A stretch of DNA of 64,000 nt from Haemaphysalis longicornis (taxonomy: Eukaryota > Arthropoda > Arachnida > Ixodida > Ixodidae), in contig CM023449.1 of NCBI GenBank assembly GCA_013339765.2, positions 227,165,712 through 227,229,711 of the forward strand. Reading direction: 5' to 3'. Under the pieces are notes generated by a model that was not told the origin of the DNA, did not search any database, and saw only the letters and a list, made by a program, of their open reading frames with translations. Shown piece after piece: positions 21,615 through 34,300 of the stretch (position 1 is the first letter of the stretch; each line of letters starts with the position of its first letter). Made by a program: the position numbers and the translations under genes.

Positions 21615-22775
21615 CAAGGCGTTATTCAGATTCCTCGGAACTTCAGCTCCACAACAAGTGCTTGTCACTCCCCACGTCCCACAATGCATTGTCTTCGTGC
21701 CATCCATCGTGTTGCTTATGCAGCACTTTCTAAATGATTGAAAAACCATTTCCTTGGAGAGCAACTTCCATGCCGATGGCACCCAACCGCAAACTGTTGA
21801 AAGCGGCGGTCATTGCAGCCGGCCAACGGGGGCCCTTGAGTTTTTGACCATCATCCACTCATTAGGCAATCCTTGAATGGCTTGTTTAGTATCACGTCCA
21901 GCGGCTGCACAAGTGAAGGCAGGCCACCGGGGATAGCCACGAAGCCAGTTTTGCCATCGCATAGGGCCCGCTTAATGTTGGCTGTGACGTGGCCCCGTAA
22001 TGAATCGAGGACCAGCATGTTTGGCGACTGGAGAAGCACACCAGGTCGCCGATTCCAAACAAGTCAGATCCATTCCAACATCAATTCAATCATGAAGCCC
22101 TTTTCGTTGCACTGGACAATCACATCATGAGGGAAGTTCTCCTTGGGTAAAGACTTTCTCTTGAATAGGATGAAAGGGGGGACCTTCCTGCCATCAGCAT
22201 AACCGTAAAGCTTGAGTCGCCATTGCCCGTGGTCAGCAGCTTCGCCCTTTTTGGCAACAGTGGTGTTCAACGGCATATCGAAGCAAAGGGGGCCTCGTCA
22301 GCATCGCAGATCTCTCCCATCATGTAGCTATGTTTTTCACACAGGTCGGTGACATACCTGTGAAATTCTAGGAGCTTATGCTTGAATTCCTCCAGCAGTT
22401 TTTGGCAAATGGAGGTCTACTGTCGTAGTGCAGAGCCCTTTTGCTTCGTGAAGCGTCGAACCCACAATGGTGAGCCCTTAAACTGCTCCCTCAACAGACC
22501 AGAGGCACATGCCAGCTCAACGGCTTTGACCCGGATACACTCGGTTGTCACCGATAGCAATCTGGCGCGCAGCTCCCGGACAAACACAGCAACCTTACAC
22601 TCAAGTTCGGGATGTGCTGAAATCCGCCCATTAAATGACGTTTTCTTCAAATTGCTATATCGATGCGAGGCATTGCTTTTGGCTTTGGGAATAGTGCACA
22701 CTTATCTCTGACTTGTCTGAACTCCCTTTGCGCCGCCAAGTTGCCATGTTCTTCCGCGTACAAGATCGCCTTTTT
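21615..22775 (-). pseudogene. pogo-type transposase (HTH plus DDE) pseudogene
   Basis: Cut-and-paste transposase remnant. From high to low coordinates: an N-terminal piece (YAEEHGNLAAQREF, near 22,760); a CENP-B-like HTH (FNGRISAHPELECKVAVFV, then VTTECIRVKAVELA, near 22,640-22,500); DDE-domain pieces (MPLNTTVAKKGEA, LYGYADGRKVPPFILFKRKS, near 22,270-22,150; NMLVLDSLRGHVTANIKRAL, GGLPSLVQPLDVILNKPFKD, near 22,030-21,860); and the end (LSKEMVFQSFRKCCISNTMD, EDNALWD, acidic EESE). The middle Asp (VLDS) and the QPLD block are recognisable. Frameshifts and stops occur between blocks, so it is inactive. Confidence 0.85.
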
Positions 22776-23289
22776 TTATATAAAGGCTTTTATAAATTGA
22801 ACATCAGCTCGAGTATACTACCTTTTATGCGAATATTATTTTGTTTGCAATAAGACACAATAATACTTCACTTACTTTTGGAGATTTTTTATTGATTGTA
22901 GCGCAGCGGCCGGCAGCAGAAAACAAAACCGTGAAAATGCGACACAAATAAATCCAAAGTGAAGGCTGAGAAGGTGCATAGTGCCGGCCATGCTGGTGGC
23001 CCAAAAGCCAACTTTCATAACCACTCATAGTCTTGATGAAATCGAAACGATAACTGCCTGGAAATCGAAAACATGATTTTTCAGCGAAGCTTTTAGGCAC
23101 GGGGCATCATGGCAGTAGTATCTCGCAGCTCAATTCGGGCGCTGCGGTGCAAGACAGCACTGATAAACAAGTTTGGTGCAAAAGGGGTGGTTCGGAGCTT
23201 GATGGCGCAGGTAAACCTGTCTATCGCAGCTTTTCCATCCTCGTTCTTGGTACGCGGTAACCTCTGCTTTTTGCTCTGATTCTTTGTGA
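22776..23289. other. Interval with no recognised feature
   Basis: No domain or repeat recognised. AT-rich at the left. Confidence 0.45.
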
Positions 23290-23446
23290 TGGGAAGGAGT
23301 GGGAGTGGGGACAGGACCAGCAAGATATATTCACAGCCTGGAAGCATCTGGTGGCCTCGGCTCCAGTTCTTGTGTAATTCACCCCTGCCAAGTCAGCGTG
23401 CCTCAGCTGCGACGCATCACCACATGGTATGGCACTGACCTGGCAC
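23290..23446 (+). pseudogene. Ty3/gypsy pol part 1: RT thumb/RNase H start
   Basis: Reads WEWGQDQQDIFTAWKHLVAS, then APVLV with an in-frame stop, then FTPAKSACLSCDASPHG. This is the RT-to-RNase H junction of gypsy pol (the DASP motif begins RNase H). The frame then breaks and the hAT-like element begins at 23,447. The continuation is at 28,057. Confidence 0.75.
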
Positions 23447-23518
23447 CAGTCATGGGCACGTTACCGAAAAAAAAGTAACAGTGTTACAGTTACAGTTACC
23501 TAACCCAAAAAAGTAACT

Positions 23519-24269
23519 CTGTAAAGCGCTAACCACATGGAGCGATTTTTCCAGCGACGCGACGAGCGACGCGACTAGGATCCGCAGTCGCCGAACCGAA
23601 GTCGCTCGCCGAGGCAACCACATGACGGCTCGAGCGACTGAGCATGCGACTGAGGATGGCGATTTCAATGTTTCCGCACTGCGCATAGTAATGCGCTTGG
23701 TACGCTGGATGTTGGCAAACATTTTTTTTTGTTCATTTGTCATAAAAAGCATGACTAAAAGTATTACGCCTTTCTACCTTGCTTTTTGCACTTCATCGCA
23801 TCTCTAAAAATCGGTTTGGGTTAGCGATAGCGCACGCTTTTCCTTCTGCGCCTCGTTTCTCGGCTCAACATGAACGCCGTGAAGAATTCGCTTTCTTGAC
23901 GTCGTTTTTTCCCACACGGGTCTCACCCAGTGTGAGCGGGAGCCTTCTTGCTTCTGCTTCAGCATGTACACAAGCTTTGCCACGCAAAGCTTTCTTTGCC
24001 GCTGCACCGCAAACGTCGTCTGCCTGGATTTGCAAAATCTTCCCCCCGTTCTCTTTCAAAACCAGAGGTTGCGTGCTTACGTAGGGGCTCTCCTATTGGC
24101 TAGTCGCTTGAGGCCACTTCCGGGAGGCGAGCGACTGTTTTCTGGCGACCCAGAACCGAGCGATTCGATGAGCGATGTTGTGCGCGGCCGAAAAGTAGTT
24201 CATCGCTTAGTCGCGTCGCGCCCCAAGTCGCTCCGCAAAAATCGCTCCACTGTGGTTGGGGCTTTACAG
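23519..24269. mobile_element. Nested TIR element in the GTTAC tract
   Basis: Left end CTGTAAAGCGCTAACCACAT and inverted right end CTGTAAAGCCCCAACCACAG are followed on both sides by GGAGCGATTTTT. Subterminal zones are rich in GCGACGCGAC. About 751 bp with no transposase. No clear target duplication because the site is itself repetitive. Confidence 0.65.
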
Positions 24270-25942
24270 TTACAGTTACCATTTTTCCAACAGTAACCAG
24301 TTACAGTACAGTTACTGCAAACAAAGTAGCGTGTTACTTTTCCATTACTGTATAAAACTATGTAATAGCTAAAACAGATTTGGCTTATTTTATAAAAAAC
24401 GTACGCAGGCATGCAGGTAGTAAAAATTACACCTAGTAAAGCCTACACGAGGGGAACCTAAAGTGATGCACTCTCATGCCCAAACCAACAATCATTGTGT
24501 ACGCCTCATTTTTTTTAATACGGAAGTTTTGCTATCCCTCATAAGGAACTTTATTTTTTTGTAGCTACACTCTCGCTGCAAGAAATTTGTTTGCACAAAC
24601 ATCATTGTAGCATGGAATTAGTTGTTTTTCACAGTCGGAATCAGAGAGGCCGAACTTATACCATACAGAGCTGGAGGACGACACAGCCGAAACAATCTTT
24701 CAATGTCAACTTAAATTATTTTCGCCTACAATGCCGTCGCTTGACCGCCCTGCGTAGTGAGAGAGAATGGGAAAAAGGGGGCGGAGGTGGCGAATCGACG
24801 GAAGGCCCTCGGAGGAAAGGGGAAACGGACGTTGGAGTACTTCGGTTGTCGAGGTGTTTTTGAAAGCGCTTCGTTAACTTTTATTTCATACTTGTGGTCG
24901 GAGACGGGGACCAATTTGAGCAGTTGCCGAAGCGACGTTTGTCCGTAGGCCCTCGGAGTCGTTTTCCCGCCCCAACCCCCAGCCACCCCCATCCCCGGAA
25001 TGAGACAAGATATTTCCAAAGGGAATATAAACTGAAATGAACACTTTACTGTTTCCCCCCTCCTCCCCCCTGTCCTCACAAAGGCGGATTTTGCCATCTC
25101 GACCGGAAAACAACTGCTTTCACAATCCCAGCCTTCCACACAACCACGTCGCCGATCCCAACGAACCCCTCCCTTCGTTTGCCGTAGGCCGAACCAGAGT
25201 CCTTCAATGCTCTTCTGGTCACGAAACTCCGGCCGAAGTTTCATTCAGGGACAAAAGCTGCCGCTAGGATCGCCCCTGTTAACGTGAAGGCTTCGCCGGC
25301 GGGCGACGACGCTTGCGGGCCGGCTGTTCTCCTTCGGCAACGCGCCTACTTTGATCTGCTCTTCATATTCCACCTGTAAAAACGCGAGCGAAGTGTGCAT
25401 GTTTTTGAGTCAGTTGTTGTCGCGTAGCTCAGCTCTGAAATTGAGGCAAGACCACGGGTGTTGTTACTGAGGCGTATATGTTGCAGTGTTCGTTCGTTGA
25501 GGCAGGCACCGCTACGTTCTCTCTGTGAGACGGCGGAATCTGACGTTTTCAATTTTTGACTAGCCTTTGCAGCCGCCTGCATGATTTGAGTTAACTAGCG
25601 CCAGAATTAAATGTGTATTCAGCCCTGGGCGACATGCTGCGCTGAGCAAATAGGTGTGCAAACATACAGCACGTTGGTGTAGCGCTGTGTTGCGCTATTT
25701 GAGAGCGCGCTAATAATGTGAAAAAATATTCTAGATTCGGAAAGTGAGCGTGGACAGCAGGAAAAAAACGCTTCACAAATGGAAGCAGCATAATGGGCGC
25801 GCGGTGGGGCCAGGGGTAGGAGTAAAATGCTACAGCCTTGAGCGACTTTCTCGGCTGCCCCATAGGCCTACGGTGTCAACAGATAAAACTCGCCGCTCAG
25901 TGCCTGTCACACCCTTCCGACCCAAACAGCAAGTTAAAAAAC
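24270..25942. other. Interior of the hAT-like element, no recognised gene
   Basis: A 172-codon open frame on the minus strand (25,244-24,726) shows no motif I recognise and is Gly/Arg-rich with biased composition. I do not call it a gene. The remainder is unremarkable. Confidence 0.45.
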
Positions 25943-26170
25943 ATTGATTGATTGATTGATTGATTACGAGGTTTAACGTGCCGACGCTACACCGGCAATG
26001 GAGCGCGCGCCGTAGTGTAGCGCTTCGGATTAATTTTAACCACTCAGGTATATTAAACTGCGCCGAAATCTCGAACACACAAGCGTTTTCACTTTTCGCC
26101 TCCATCAGAAAAGCGGCTGGGAACCCAGCGTCCTTGGCTTATCAGCACAACGCTTAGCCTTAGCGGTAGA
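25943..26170 (-). mobile_element. Ruka-like tRNA-derived SINE, copy 3
   Basis: Tail (ATTG)n at 25,943-25,963, then the body (TTTAACGTGCCGACGCTACA; TCGCCTCCATCAGAAAAGCG) and a degraded tRNA-like head to about 26,170. Same orientation as the other three copies. Confidence 0.8.
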
Positions 26171-26307
26171 GTTCAAAAAATATATATGGCAAAATATGGC
26201 AAATATATATATGCAAAAATATAGCAAATATAGCCATGCTCCGCTTTCCAAATTCAAAATGTCTGATTGGATAACCAAAATCACAGTAGCTGTGGTCCCA
26301 TCGCTGT

Positions 26308-26700
26308 TCAGCGCCTAAACACGACGACATTTTGCAGACGGATTTCTCGTTGTGAGCGCGACCGTGGCTTGGGATTCGTTAAAATACGCCGGCAAGTTTT
26401 CAAATATCTCGGGTATGGCATCGACGCGGAGCTTGGCTTCTCGCGCTGCAGAAGCACAGATTGCCCACTATTTTGAAACTCATCGGCTCGAATAATGTCC
26501 GTAGGGTCGAAACATTTCTCGCACACCGAACGGCCTTCGACTCGAAGCTGAAGCGTCCGTCTCCTGTCATGGAATGGCTCGCTTCCACCTGTCGCGTTTG
26601 TTCGCGGTCGCTTGGGAGGCAGAACAGCGAAGCCTTTTCCGTATTACTCCGATAGCCCCGAGCGGCAACCAGGTACACGCACGTCACAGGCATGATAGTT
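26308..26700 (-). pseudogene. THAP zinc-finger domain pseudogene
   Basis: Minus-strand pieces in three frames align to one THAP domain, a C2CH zinc-binding DNA-binding module. They are an N-terminal CVPGC-like start, YRSNTEKASLFCLPSDREQT, WKRAIP followed by a stop, and SVCEKCFDPTDIIRADEF, then a loop and PREKP-like end. The THAP invariants Cys-x-x-Cys, Trp and Pro are recognisable, but the zinc His of the CEKHF motif is Cys here. Two frameshifts, a stop and a lost ligand indicate a pseudogene. It lies inside the hAT-like element; THAP domains are also found in P-element transposases, so a transposon origin is possible. Confidence 0.7.
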
Positions 26701-27880
26701 CACAAAGTTTGCCCTTCGTTATGAGTGTAGAAAGCTATATCACACAACAAACACCAGCAAGCTCGCGCTCCAACGCACTGCAAATGCGGCCGCCGCCGTC
26801 CCAAGCCGCCTTCACCGGACTCGTAGCGCCCACCGCGCGGGAGCTTTGGTCCCCATATGAAGCTCTCCCATAGCGTTACGGAGAAGTTTCGTGACAGAAA
26901 AGCATTGAAGGACTCTGGCCGAACGAAGCTCGCCCAAGTATTCTTGCACCCAACTTCAGGAGATGTATCAGCTACTGTTTTCGTTTCGGCCACAGCCCTC
27001 GAAACGAAGTCGCTGAGACTTCCAAGAACATTTTCTTCGTGCAGTGGCAGTGTGGTCAGACATCTGCCGGCCAAGATGATGGCTGGTGTGAGGGCAGCGG
27101 GGCCACCATTGTTGAGGTCGTCATAATGTGTGGAGGGGCATGAAAATCTATTACTTCCTAGACCTCGTTCGAGCACTGTTGACAGCTCTATGAAGCCTCT
27201 AGACGAGGGGTCCCAAAGGCGTGATCCCAAATACGGCTAGGGGTCTCGCACAATGGCCGCAAGCAAGTGCGACTTGTGAGTCGAACACTATAAAGTGCGC
27301 TTAGGTGCTGGACGAGCGCGAGGGCCGCCGAGAGACTCCCCGCGGCGTTTTATGACCCTGCAAATGGGGCTGCACGTCGCTAATGAGAAAGAGACGCCCT
27401 GACCGGAGTTTTCCAGGCTTCCGCGAAAGTGCAGAGGTTTTAGTGCGTTGTGCGGCGTTTGTGGGTGTTTGTTTTCCTGTTCGCCTTTGTATTCCGGTCC
27501 GCCTTTGTTTTCCTGTTCACTGCACTCCAGATGTGGCGAAAATGGTGCAGCCGCGCATCGGACTATAGGTTCTGGCGCGTCAACATGCATCCACGTGCGC
27601 TTAGGCGCATGTCGCAGGGTATGGGTGAGAGCGATGTCGCGCTGCTGAGGAATATACTGCAGCTTAGAAACTTCGAGCCCTTATTGGACCACGTGGAACA
27701 CTACGCACACGTGTACGCCTAAACATTTCTAGTTCAGATCTTTTTCACCCATGCAAAGGGAGCTGGCAGAGATGAAGTAGACGAAGGTTCTCCAGAGGAA
27801 AAGCCGAAAAAGTGAACCGCGCAAACTGTACAACGGTCGTTTATGAGTGTTGCTGTTGGATAATTTTTTTTATAGAAACG
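26701..27880. other. Interior of the hAT-like element, unrecognised open frame
   Basis: The minus strand has a 176-codon open frame (27,230-26,700) directly 5' of the THAP remnant. It includes LSDFVSRAVAETKTVADTSP but no domain I can name. The rest shows nothing recognisable. Confidence 0.4.
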
Positions 27881-28056
27881 AAGTAACTGTAACGATATTT
27901 ATCGTTACAGTTACTCCACAAAAAAGTAACAGTGTTACAGTTACCAGTTCCTCTAACTTAAAAGTAACTAGTTACAATTACGACTTACTGAAAAAAGTAA
28001 TTAGTTACCGGTAACGCGTTACTAGTAACTAGTTACTGCCCAAGACTGCCTGGCAT

Positions 28057-28322
28057 GCAAGTATGCCGAGGGCCGTGAGCACCTCATTGCTTTTACCTCG
28101 AGCAGCCCATCAAAAGAAGAGTAAAACTAGTCAACTCGACAAGGAGGTACAGGCCTTAGTGTTTGGTACGGACTATTTCTACAAGTACATGTTGGGGGCA
28201 TGCCATTTCGAGCACACATTGACCACAAGCCACTTGGACTGCCGGGCACCAGCAAGCCTGTTCCAGTAAAAGCTTCCCCTCAAGTGGTTGGGTGGGCTCT
28301 AAAGTACTCTGCTTACAAGCAC
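28057..28322 (+). pseudogene. Ty3/gypsy pol part 2: RNase H
   Basis: Continues part 1 after the hAT-like insertion. YAEGREHLIAFTSSSPSKEE ends in a stop; after a frame change come SQLDKEVQALVFGTDYFYKY and then HIDHKPLG, KPVPVKASPQVVGWALKYSA and YKHELVYKPDKELAYTDALS. SQLDKE and the D-H-K-P-L motif are diagnostic of gypsy RNase H. The last segment is unit 1 of the long tandem array. Confidence 0.85.
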
Positions 28323-31300
28323 GAACTTGTATACAAGCCTGACAAAGAGCTCGCTTACACTGATGCTCTTAGCAGGCTGCCACTGCCCGAACTTCTATAC
28401 AAGCCTGACAAAGAGCTCGGTTACACTGATGCTCTTAGCAGGCTGCCACTGCCCGAACTTGTATACAAGCCTGACAAAGAGCTCAGTTGCACTGATGCTC
28501 TTAGCAGGCTGCCACTGCCCGAACTTGTATACATGCCTGACAAAGAGCTCAGTTACACTGATGCTCTTAGCAGGCTGCCACTGCCCGAACTTGTATACAA
28601 GCCTGACAAAGAGCTCAGTTACACTGATGCTCTTAGCAGGCTGCCACTGCCCGAACTTGTATACAAGCCTGACAAAGAGCTCAGTTACACTGATGCTCTT
28701 AGCAGGCTGCCACTGCCCGAACTTGTATACATGCCTGACAAAGAGCTCGGTTACACTGATGCTCTTAGCAGGCTGCCACTGCCCGAACTTGTATACAAGC
28801 CTGACAAAGAGCTCCGTTACACTGATTGCTCCCGGTAGCAGGACTGCCACTGCCCGAACTTGATACAAGCCTGACAAAGAGCTCAGTTACACTGATGCTC
28901 TTAGCAGGCTGCCACTGCCCGAACTTGTATACAAGCCTGACAAAGAGCTCAGTTACACTGATGCTCTTAGCAGGCTGCCACTGCCCGAACTTGTATACAA
29001 GCCTGACAAAGAGCTCAGTTACACTGATGCTCTTAGCAGGCTGCCACTGCCCGAACTTGTATACAAGCCTGACAAAGAGCTCAGTTACACTGATGCTCTT
29101 AGCAGGCTGCCACTGCCCGAACTTGTATACAAGCCTGACAAAGAGCTCAGTTACACTGATGCTCTTAGCAGGCTGCCACTGCCCGAACTTGTATACAAGC
29201 CTGACAAAGAGCTCAGTTACACTGATGCTCTTAGCAGGCTGCCACTGCCCGAACTTGTATACAAGCCTGACAAAGAGCTCAGTTACACTGATGCTCTTAG
29301 CAGGCTGCCACTGCCCGAACTTGTATACAAGCCTGACAAAGAGCTCAGTTACACTGATGCTCTTAGCAGGCTGCCACTGCCCGAACTTGTATACAAGCCT
29401 GACAAAGAGCTCAGTTACACTGATGCTCTTAGCAGGCTGCCACTGCCCGAACTTGTATACAAGCCTGACAAAGAGCTCAGTTACACTGATGCTCTTAGCA
29501 GGCTGCCACTGCCCGAACTTGTATACAAGCCTGACAAAGAGCTCAGTTACACTGATGCTCTTAGCAGGCTGCCACTGCCCGAACTTGTATACAAGCCTGA
29601 CAAAGAGCTCAGTTACACTGATGCTCTTAGCAGGCTGCCACTGCCCGAACTTGTATACAAGCCTGACAAAGAGCTCAGTTACACTGATGCTCTTAGCAGG
29701 CTGCCACTGCCCGAACTTGTATACAAGCCTGACAAAGAGCTCAGTTACACTGATGCTCTTAGCAGGCTGCCACTGCCCGAACTTGTATACAAGCCTGACA
29801 AAGAGCTCAGTTACACTGATGCTCTTAGCAGGCTGCCACTGCCCGAACTTGTATACAAGCCTGACAAAGAGCTCAGTTACACTGATGCTCTTAGCAGGCT
29901 GCCACTGCCCGAACTTGTATACAAGCCTGACAAAGAGCTCAGTTACACTGATGCTCTTAGCAGGCTGCCACTGCCCGAACGATTGGGTCAGTTACACTGA
30001 TGCTCTTAGCAGCTGCACTGCCCGAACTTGTATACAAGCCTGACAAAGAGCTCAGTTACACTGATGCTCTTAGCAGGCTGCCACTGCCCGAACTTGTATA
30101 CAAGCCTGACAAAGAGCTCAGTTACACTGATGCTCTTAGCAGGCTGCCACTGCCCGAACTTGTATACAAGCCTGACAAAGAGCTCAGTTACACTGATGCT
30201 CTTAGCAGGCTGCCACTGCCCGAACTTGTATACAAGCCTGACAAAGAGCTCAGTTACACTGATGCTCTTAGCAGGCTGCCACTGCCCGAACTTGTATACA
30301 AGCCTGACAAAGAGCTCAGTTACACTGATGCTCTTAGCAGGCTGCCACTGCCCGAACTTGTATACAAGCCTGACAAAGAGCTCAGTTACACTGATGCTCT
30401 TAGCAGGCTGCCACTGCCCGAACTTGTATACAAGCCTGACAAAGAGCTCAGTTACACTGATGCTCTTAGCAGGCTGCCACTGCCCGAACTTGTATACAAG
30501 CCTGACAAAGAGCTCAGTTACACTGATGCTCTTAGCAGGCTGCCACTGCCCGAACTTGTATACAAGCCTGACAAAGAGCTCAGTTACACTGATGCTCTTA
30601 GCAGGCTGCCACTGCCCGAACTTGTATACAAGCCTGACAAAGAGCTCAGTTACACTGATGCTCTTAGCAGGCTGCCACTGCCCGAACTTGTATACAAGCC
30701 TGACAAAGAGCTCAGTTACACTGATGCTCTTAGCAGGCTGCCACTGCCCGAACTTGTATACAAGCCTGACAAAGAGCTCAGTTACACTGATGCTCTTAGC
30801 AGGCTGCCACTGCCCGAACTTGTATACAAGCCTGACAAAGAGCTCAGTTACACTGATGCTCTTAGCAGGCTGCCACTGCCCGAACTTGTATACAAGCCTG
30901 ACAAAGAGCTCAGTTACACTGATGCTCTTAGCAGGCTGCCACTGCCCGAACTTGTATACAAGCCTGACAAAGAGCTCAGTTACACTGATGCTCTTAGCAG
31001 GCTGCCACTGCCCGAACTTGTATACAAGCCTGACAAAGAGCTCAGTTACACTGATGCTCTTAGCAGGCTGCCACTGCCCGAACTTGTATACAAGCCTGAC
31101 AAAGAGCTCAGTTACACTGATGCTCTTAGCAGGCTGCCACTGCCCGAACTTGTATACAAGCCTGACAAAGAGCTCAGTTACACTGATGCTCTTAGCAGGC
31201 TGCCACTGCCCGAACTTGTATACAAGCCTGACAAAGAGCTCAGTTACACTGATGCTCTTAGCAGGCTGCCACTGCCCGAACTTGTATACAAGCCTGACAA

Positions 31301-34300
31301 AGAGCTCAGTTACACTGATGCTCTTAGCAGGCTGCCACTGCCCGAACTTGTATACAAGCCTGACAAAGAGCTCAGTTACACTGATGCTCTTAGCAGGCTG
31401 CCACTGCCCGAACTTGTATACAAGCCTGACAAAGAGCTCAGTTACACTGATGCTCTTAGCAGGCTGCCACTGCCCGAACTTGTATACAAGCCTGACAAAG
31501 AGCTCAGTTACACTGATGCTCTTAGCAGGCTGCCACTGCCCGAACTTGTATACAAGCCTGACAAAGAGCTCAGTTACACTGATGCTCTTAGCAGGCTGCC
31601 ACTGCCCGAACTTGTATACAAGCCTGACAAAGAGCTCAGTTACACTGATGCTCTTAGCAGGCTGCCACTGCCCGAACTTGTATACAAGCCTGACAAAGAG
31701 CTCAGTTACACTGATGCTCTTAGCAGGCTGCCACTGCCCGAACTTGTATACAAGCCTGACAAAGAGCTCAGTTACACTGATGCTCTTAGCAGGCTGCCAC
31801 TGCCCGAACTTGTATACAAGCCTGACAAAGAGCTCAGTTACACTGATGCTCTTAGCAGGCTGCCACTGCCCGAACTTGTATACAAGCCTGACAAAGAGCT
31901 CAGTTACACTGATGCTCTTAGCAGGCTGCCACTGCCCGAACTTGTATACAAGCCTGACAAAGAGCTCAGTTACACTGATGCTCTTAGCAGGCTGCCACTG
32001 CCCGAACTTGTATACAAGCCTGACAAAGAGCTCAGTTACACTGATGCTCTTAGCAGGCTGCCACTGCCCGAACTTGTATACAAGCCTGACAAAGAGCTCA
32101 GTTACACTGATGCTCTTAGCAGGCTGCCACTGCCCGAACTTGTATACAAGCCTGACAAAGAGCTCAGTTACACTGATGCTCTTAGCAGGCTGCCACTGCC
32201 CGAACTTGTATACAAGCCTGACAAAGAGCTCAGTTACACTGATGCTCTTAGCAGGCTGCCACTGCCCGAACTTGTATACAAGCCTGACAAAGAGCTCAGT
32301 TACACTGATGCTCTTAGCAGGCTGCCACTGCCCGAACTTGTATACAAGCCTGACAAAGAGCTCAGTTACACTGATGCTCTTAGCAGGCTGCCACTGCCCG
32401 AACTTGTATACAAGCCTGACAAAGAGCTCAGTTACACTGATGCTCTTAGCAGGCTGCCACTGCCCGAACTTGTATACAAGCCTGACAAAGAGCTCAGTTA
32501 CACTGATGCTCTTAGCAGGCTGCCACTGCCTGAACTTGTATACAAGCCTGACAAAGAGCTCAGTTACACTGATGCTCTTAGCAGGCTGCCACTGCAAGAG
32601 CTCAGTTACACTGATGCTCTTAGCAGCGCTGCCACTGACAAGAGCTCAGTTACACTGATGCTCTTAGCAGGCTGCCACTGCCCGAACTTGTATACAAGCC
32701 TGACAAAGAGCTCAGTTACACTGATGCTCTTAGCAGGCTGCCACTGCCCGAACTTGTATACAAGCCTGACAAAGAGCTCAGTTACACTGATGCTCTTAGC
32801 AGGCTGCCACTGCCCGAACTTGTATACAAGCCTGACAAAGAGCTCAGTTACACTGATGCTCTTAGCAGGCTGCCACTGCCCGAACTTGTATACAAGCCTG
32901 ACAAAGAGCTCAGTTACACTGATGCTCTTAGCAGGCTGCCACTGCCCGAACTTGTATACAAGCCTGACAAAGAGCTCGGTTACACTGATGCTCTTAGCAG
33001 GCTGCCACTGCCCGAACTTGTATACAAGCCTGACAAAGAGCTCAGTTACACTGATGCTCTTAGCAGGCTGCCACTGCAAGAGCTCAGTTACACTGATGCT
33101 CTTAGCAGGCTGCCACTGCCCGAACTTGTATACAAGCCTGACAAAGAGCTCAGTTACACTGATGCTCTTAGCAGGCTGCCACTGCCCGAACTTGTATACA
33201 AGCCTGACAAAGAGCTCAGTTACACTGATGCTCTTAGCAGGCTGCCACTGCCCGAACTTGTATACAAGCCTGACAAAGAGCTCAGTTACACTGATGCTCT
33301 TAGCAGGCTGCCACTGCCCGAACTTGTATACAAGCCTGACAAAGAGCTCAGTTACACTGATGCTCTTAGCAGGCTGCCACTGCCCGAACGATGCTCAAAT
33401 ATACACTGATGCTCTTAGCAGGCTGCCACTGCAAGAGCTCAGTTACACTGATGCTCTTAGCAGGCTGCCACTGCCCGAACTTGTATACAAGCCTGACAAA
33501 GAGCTCAGTTACACTGATGCTCTTAGCAGGCTGCCACTGCCCGAACTTGTATACAAGCCTGACAAAGAGCTCAGTTACACTGATGCTCTTAGCAGGCTGC
33601 CACTGCCCGAACTTGTATACAAGCCTGACAAAGAGCTCAGTTACACTGATGCTCTTAGCAGGCTGCCACTGCCCGAACTTGTATACAAGCCTGACAAAGA
33701 GCTCAGTTACACTGATGCTCTTAGCAGGCTGCCACTGCCCGAACTTGTATACAAGCCTGACAAAGAGCTCAGTTACACTGATGCTCTTAGCAGGCTGCCA
33801 CTGCCCGAACTTGTATACAAGCCTGACAAAGAGCTCAGTTACACTGATGCTCTTAGCAGGCTGCCACTGCCCGAACTTGTATACAAGCCTGACAAAGAGC
33901 TCAGTTACACTGATGCTCTTAGCAGGCTGCCACTGCCCGAACTTGTATACAAGCCTGACAAAGAGCTCAGTTACACTGATGCTCTTAGCAGGCTGCCACT
34001 GCCCGAACTTGTATACAAGCCTGACAAAGAGCTCAGTTACACTGATGCTCTTAGCAGGCTGCCACTGCCCGAACTTGTATACAAGCCTGACAAAGAGCTC
34101 AGTTACACTGATGCTCTTAGCAGGCTGCCACTGCCCGAACTTGTATACAAGCCTGACAAAGAGCTCAGTTACACTGATGCTCTTAGCAGGCTGCCACTGC
34201 CCGAACTTGTATACAAGCCTGACAAAGAGCTCAGTTACACTGATGCTCTTAGCAGGCTGCCACTGCCCGAACTTGTATACAAGCCTGACAAAGAGCTCAG

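Larger units (their letters stand above)
23447..28048. mobile_element. hAT-like element inserted in gypsy pol
   Basis: Ends CAGTCATGGGCA (left) and, inverted, CAGTCTTGGGCA (right) are flanked by CCTGGCAC (23,439-23,446) and CCTGGCAT (28,049-28,056), an 8-bp target duplication with one change. CAG...CTG ends and an 8-bp duplication fit hAT. Subterminal GTTAC/GTAAC repeats fill 23,460-23,525, 24,265-24,355 and 27,880-28,040. The element holds a nested TIR element, a Ruka-like SINE and a THAP-domain pseudogene. No hAT transposase is recognised. Confidence 0.75.

Noticed and set aside
24726..25244. 172-codon minus-strand open frame
   Set aside because: No recognisable domain, biased composition, inside a transposon; likely chance.
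26700..27230. 176-codon minus-strand open frame next to the THAP remnant
   Set aside because: No motif I can name; I could not link it to a P-element or hAT transposase.
28395..32597. Very long open frames within the 66-bp array as genuine proteins
   Set aside because: Frames are open only because the unit is 66 bp and stop-free. They start and end at array defects, and the pol peptide frame shifts at each defect.
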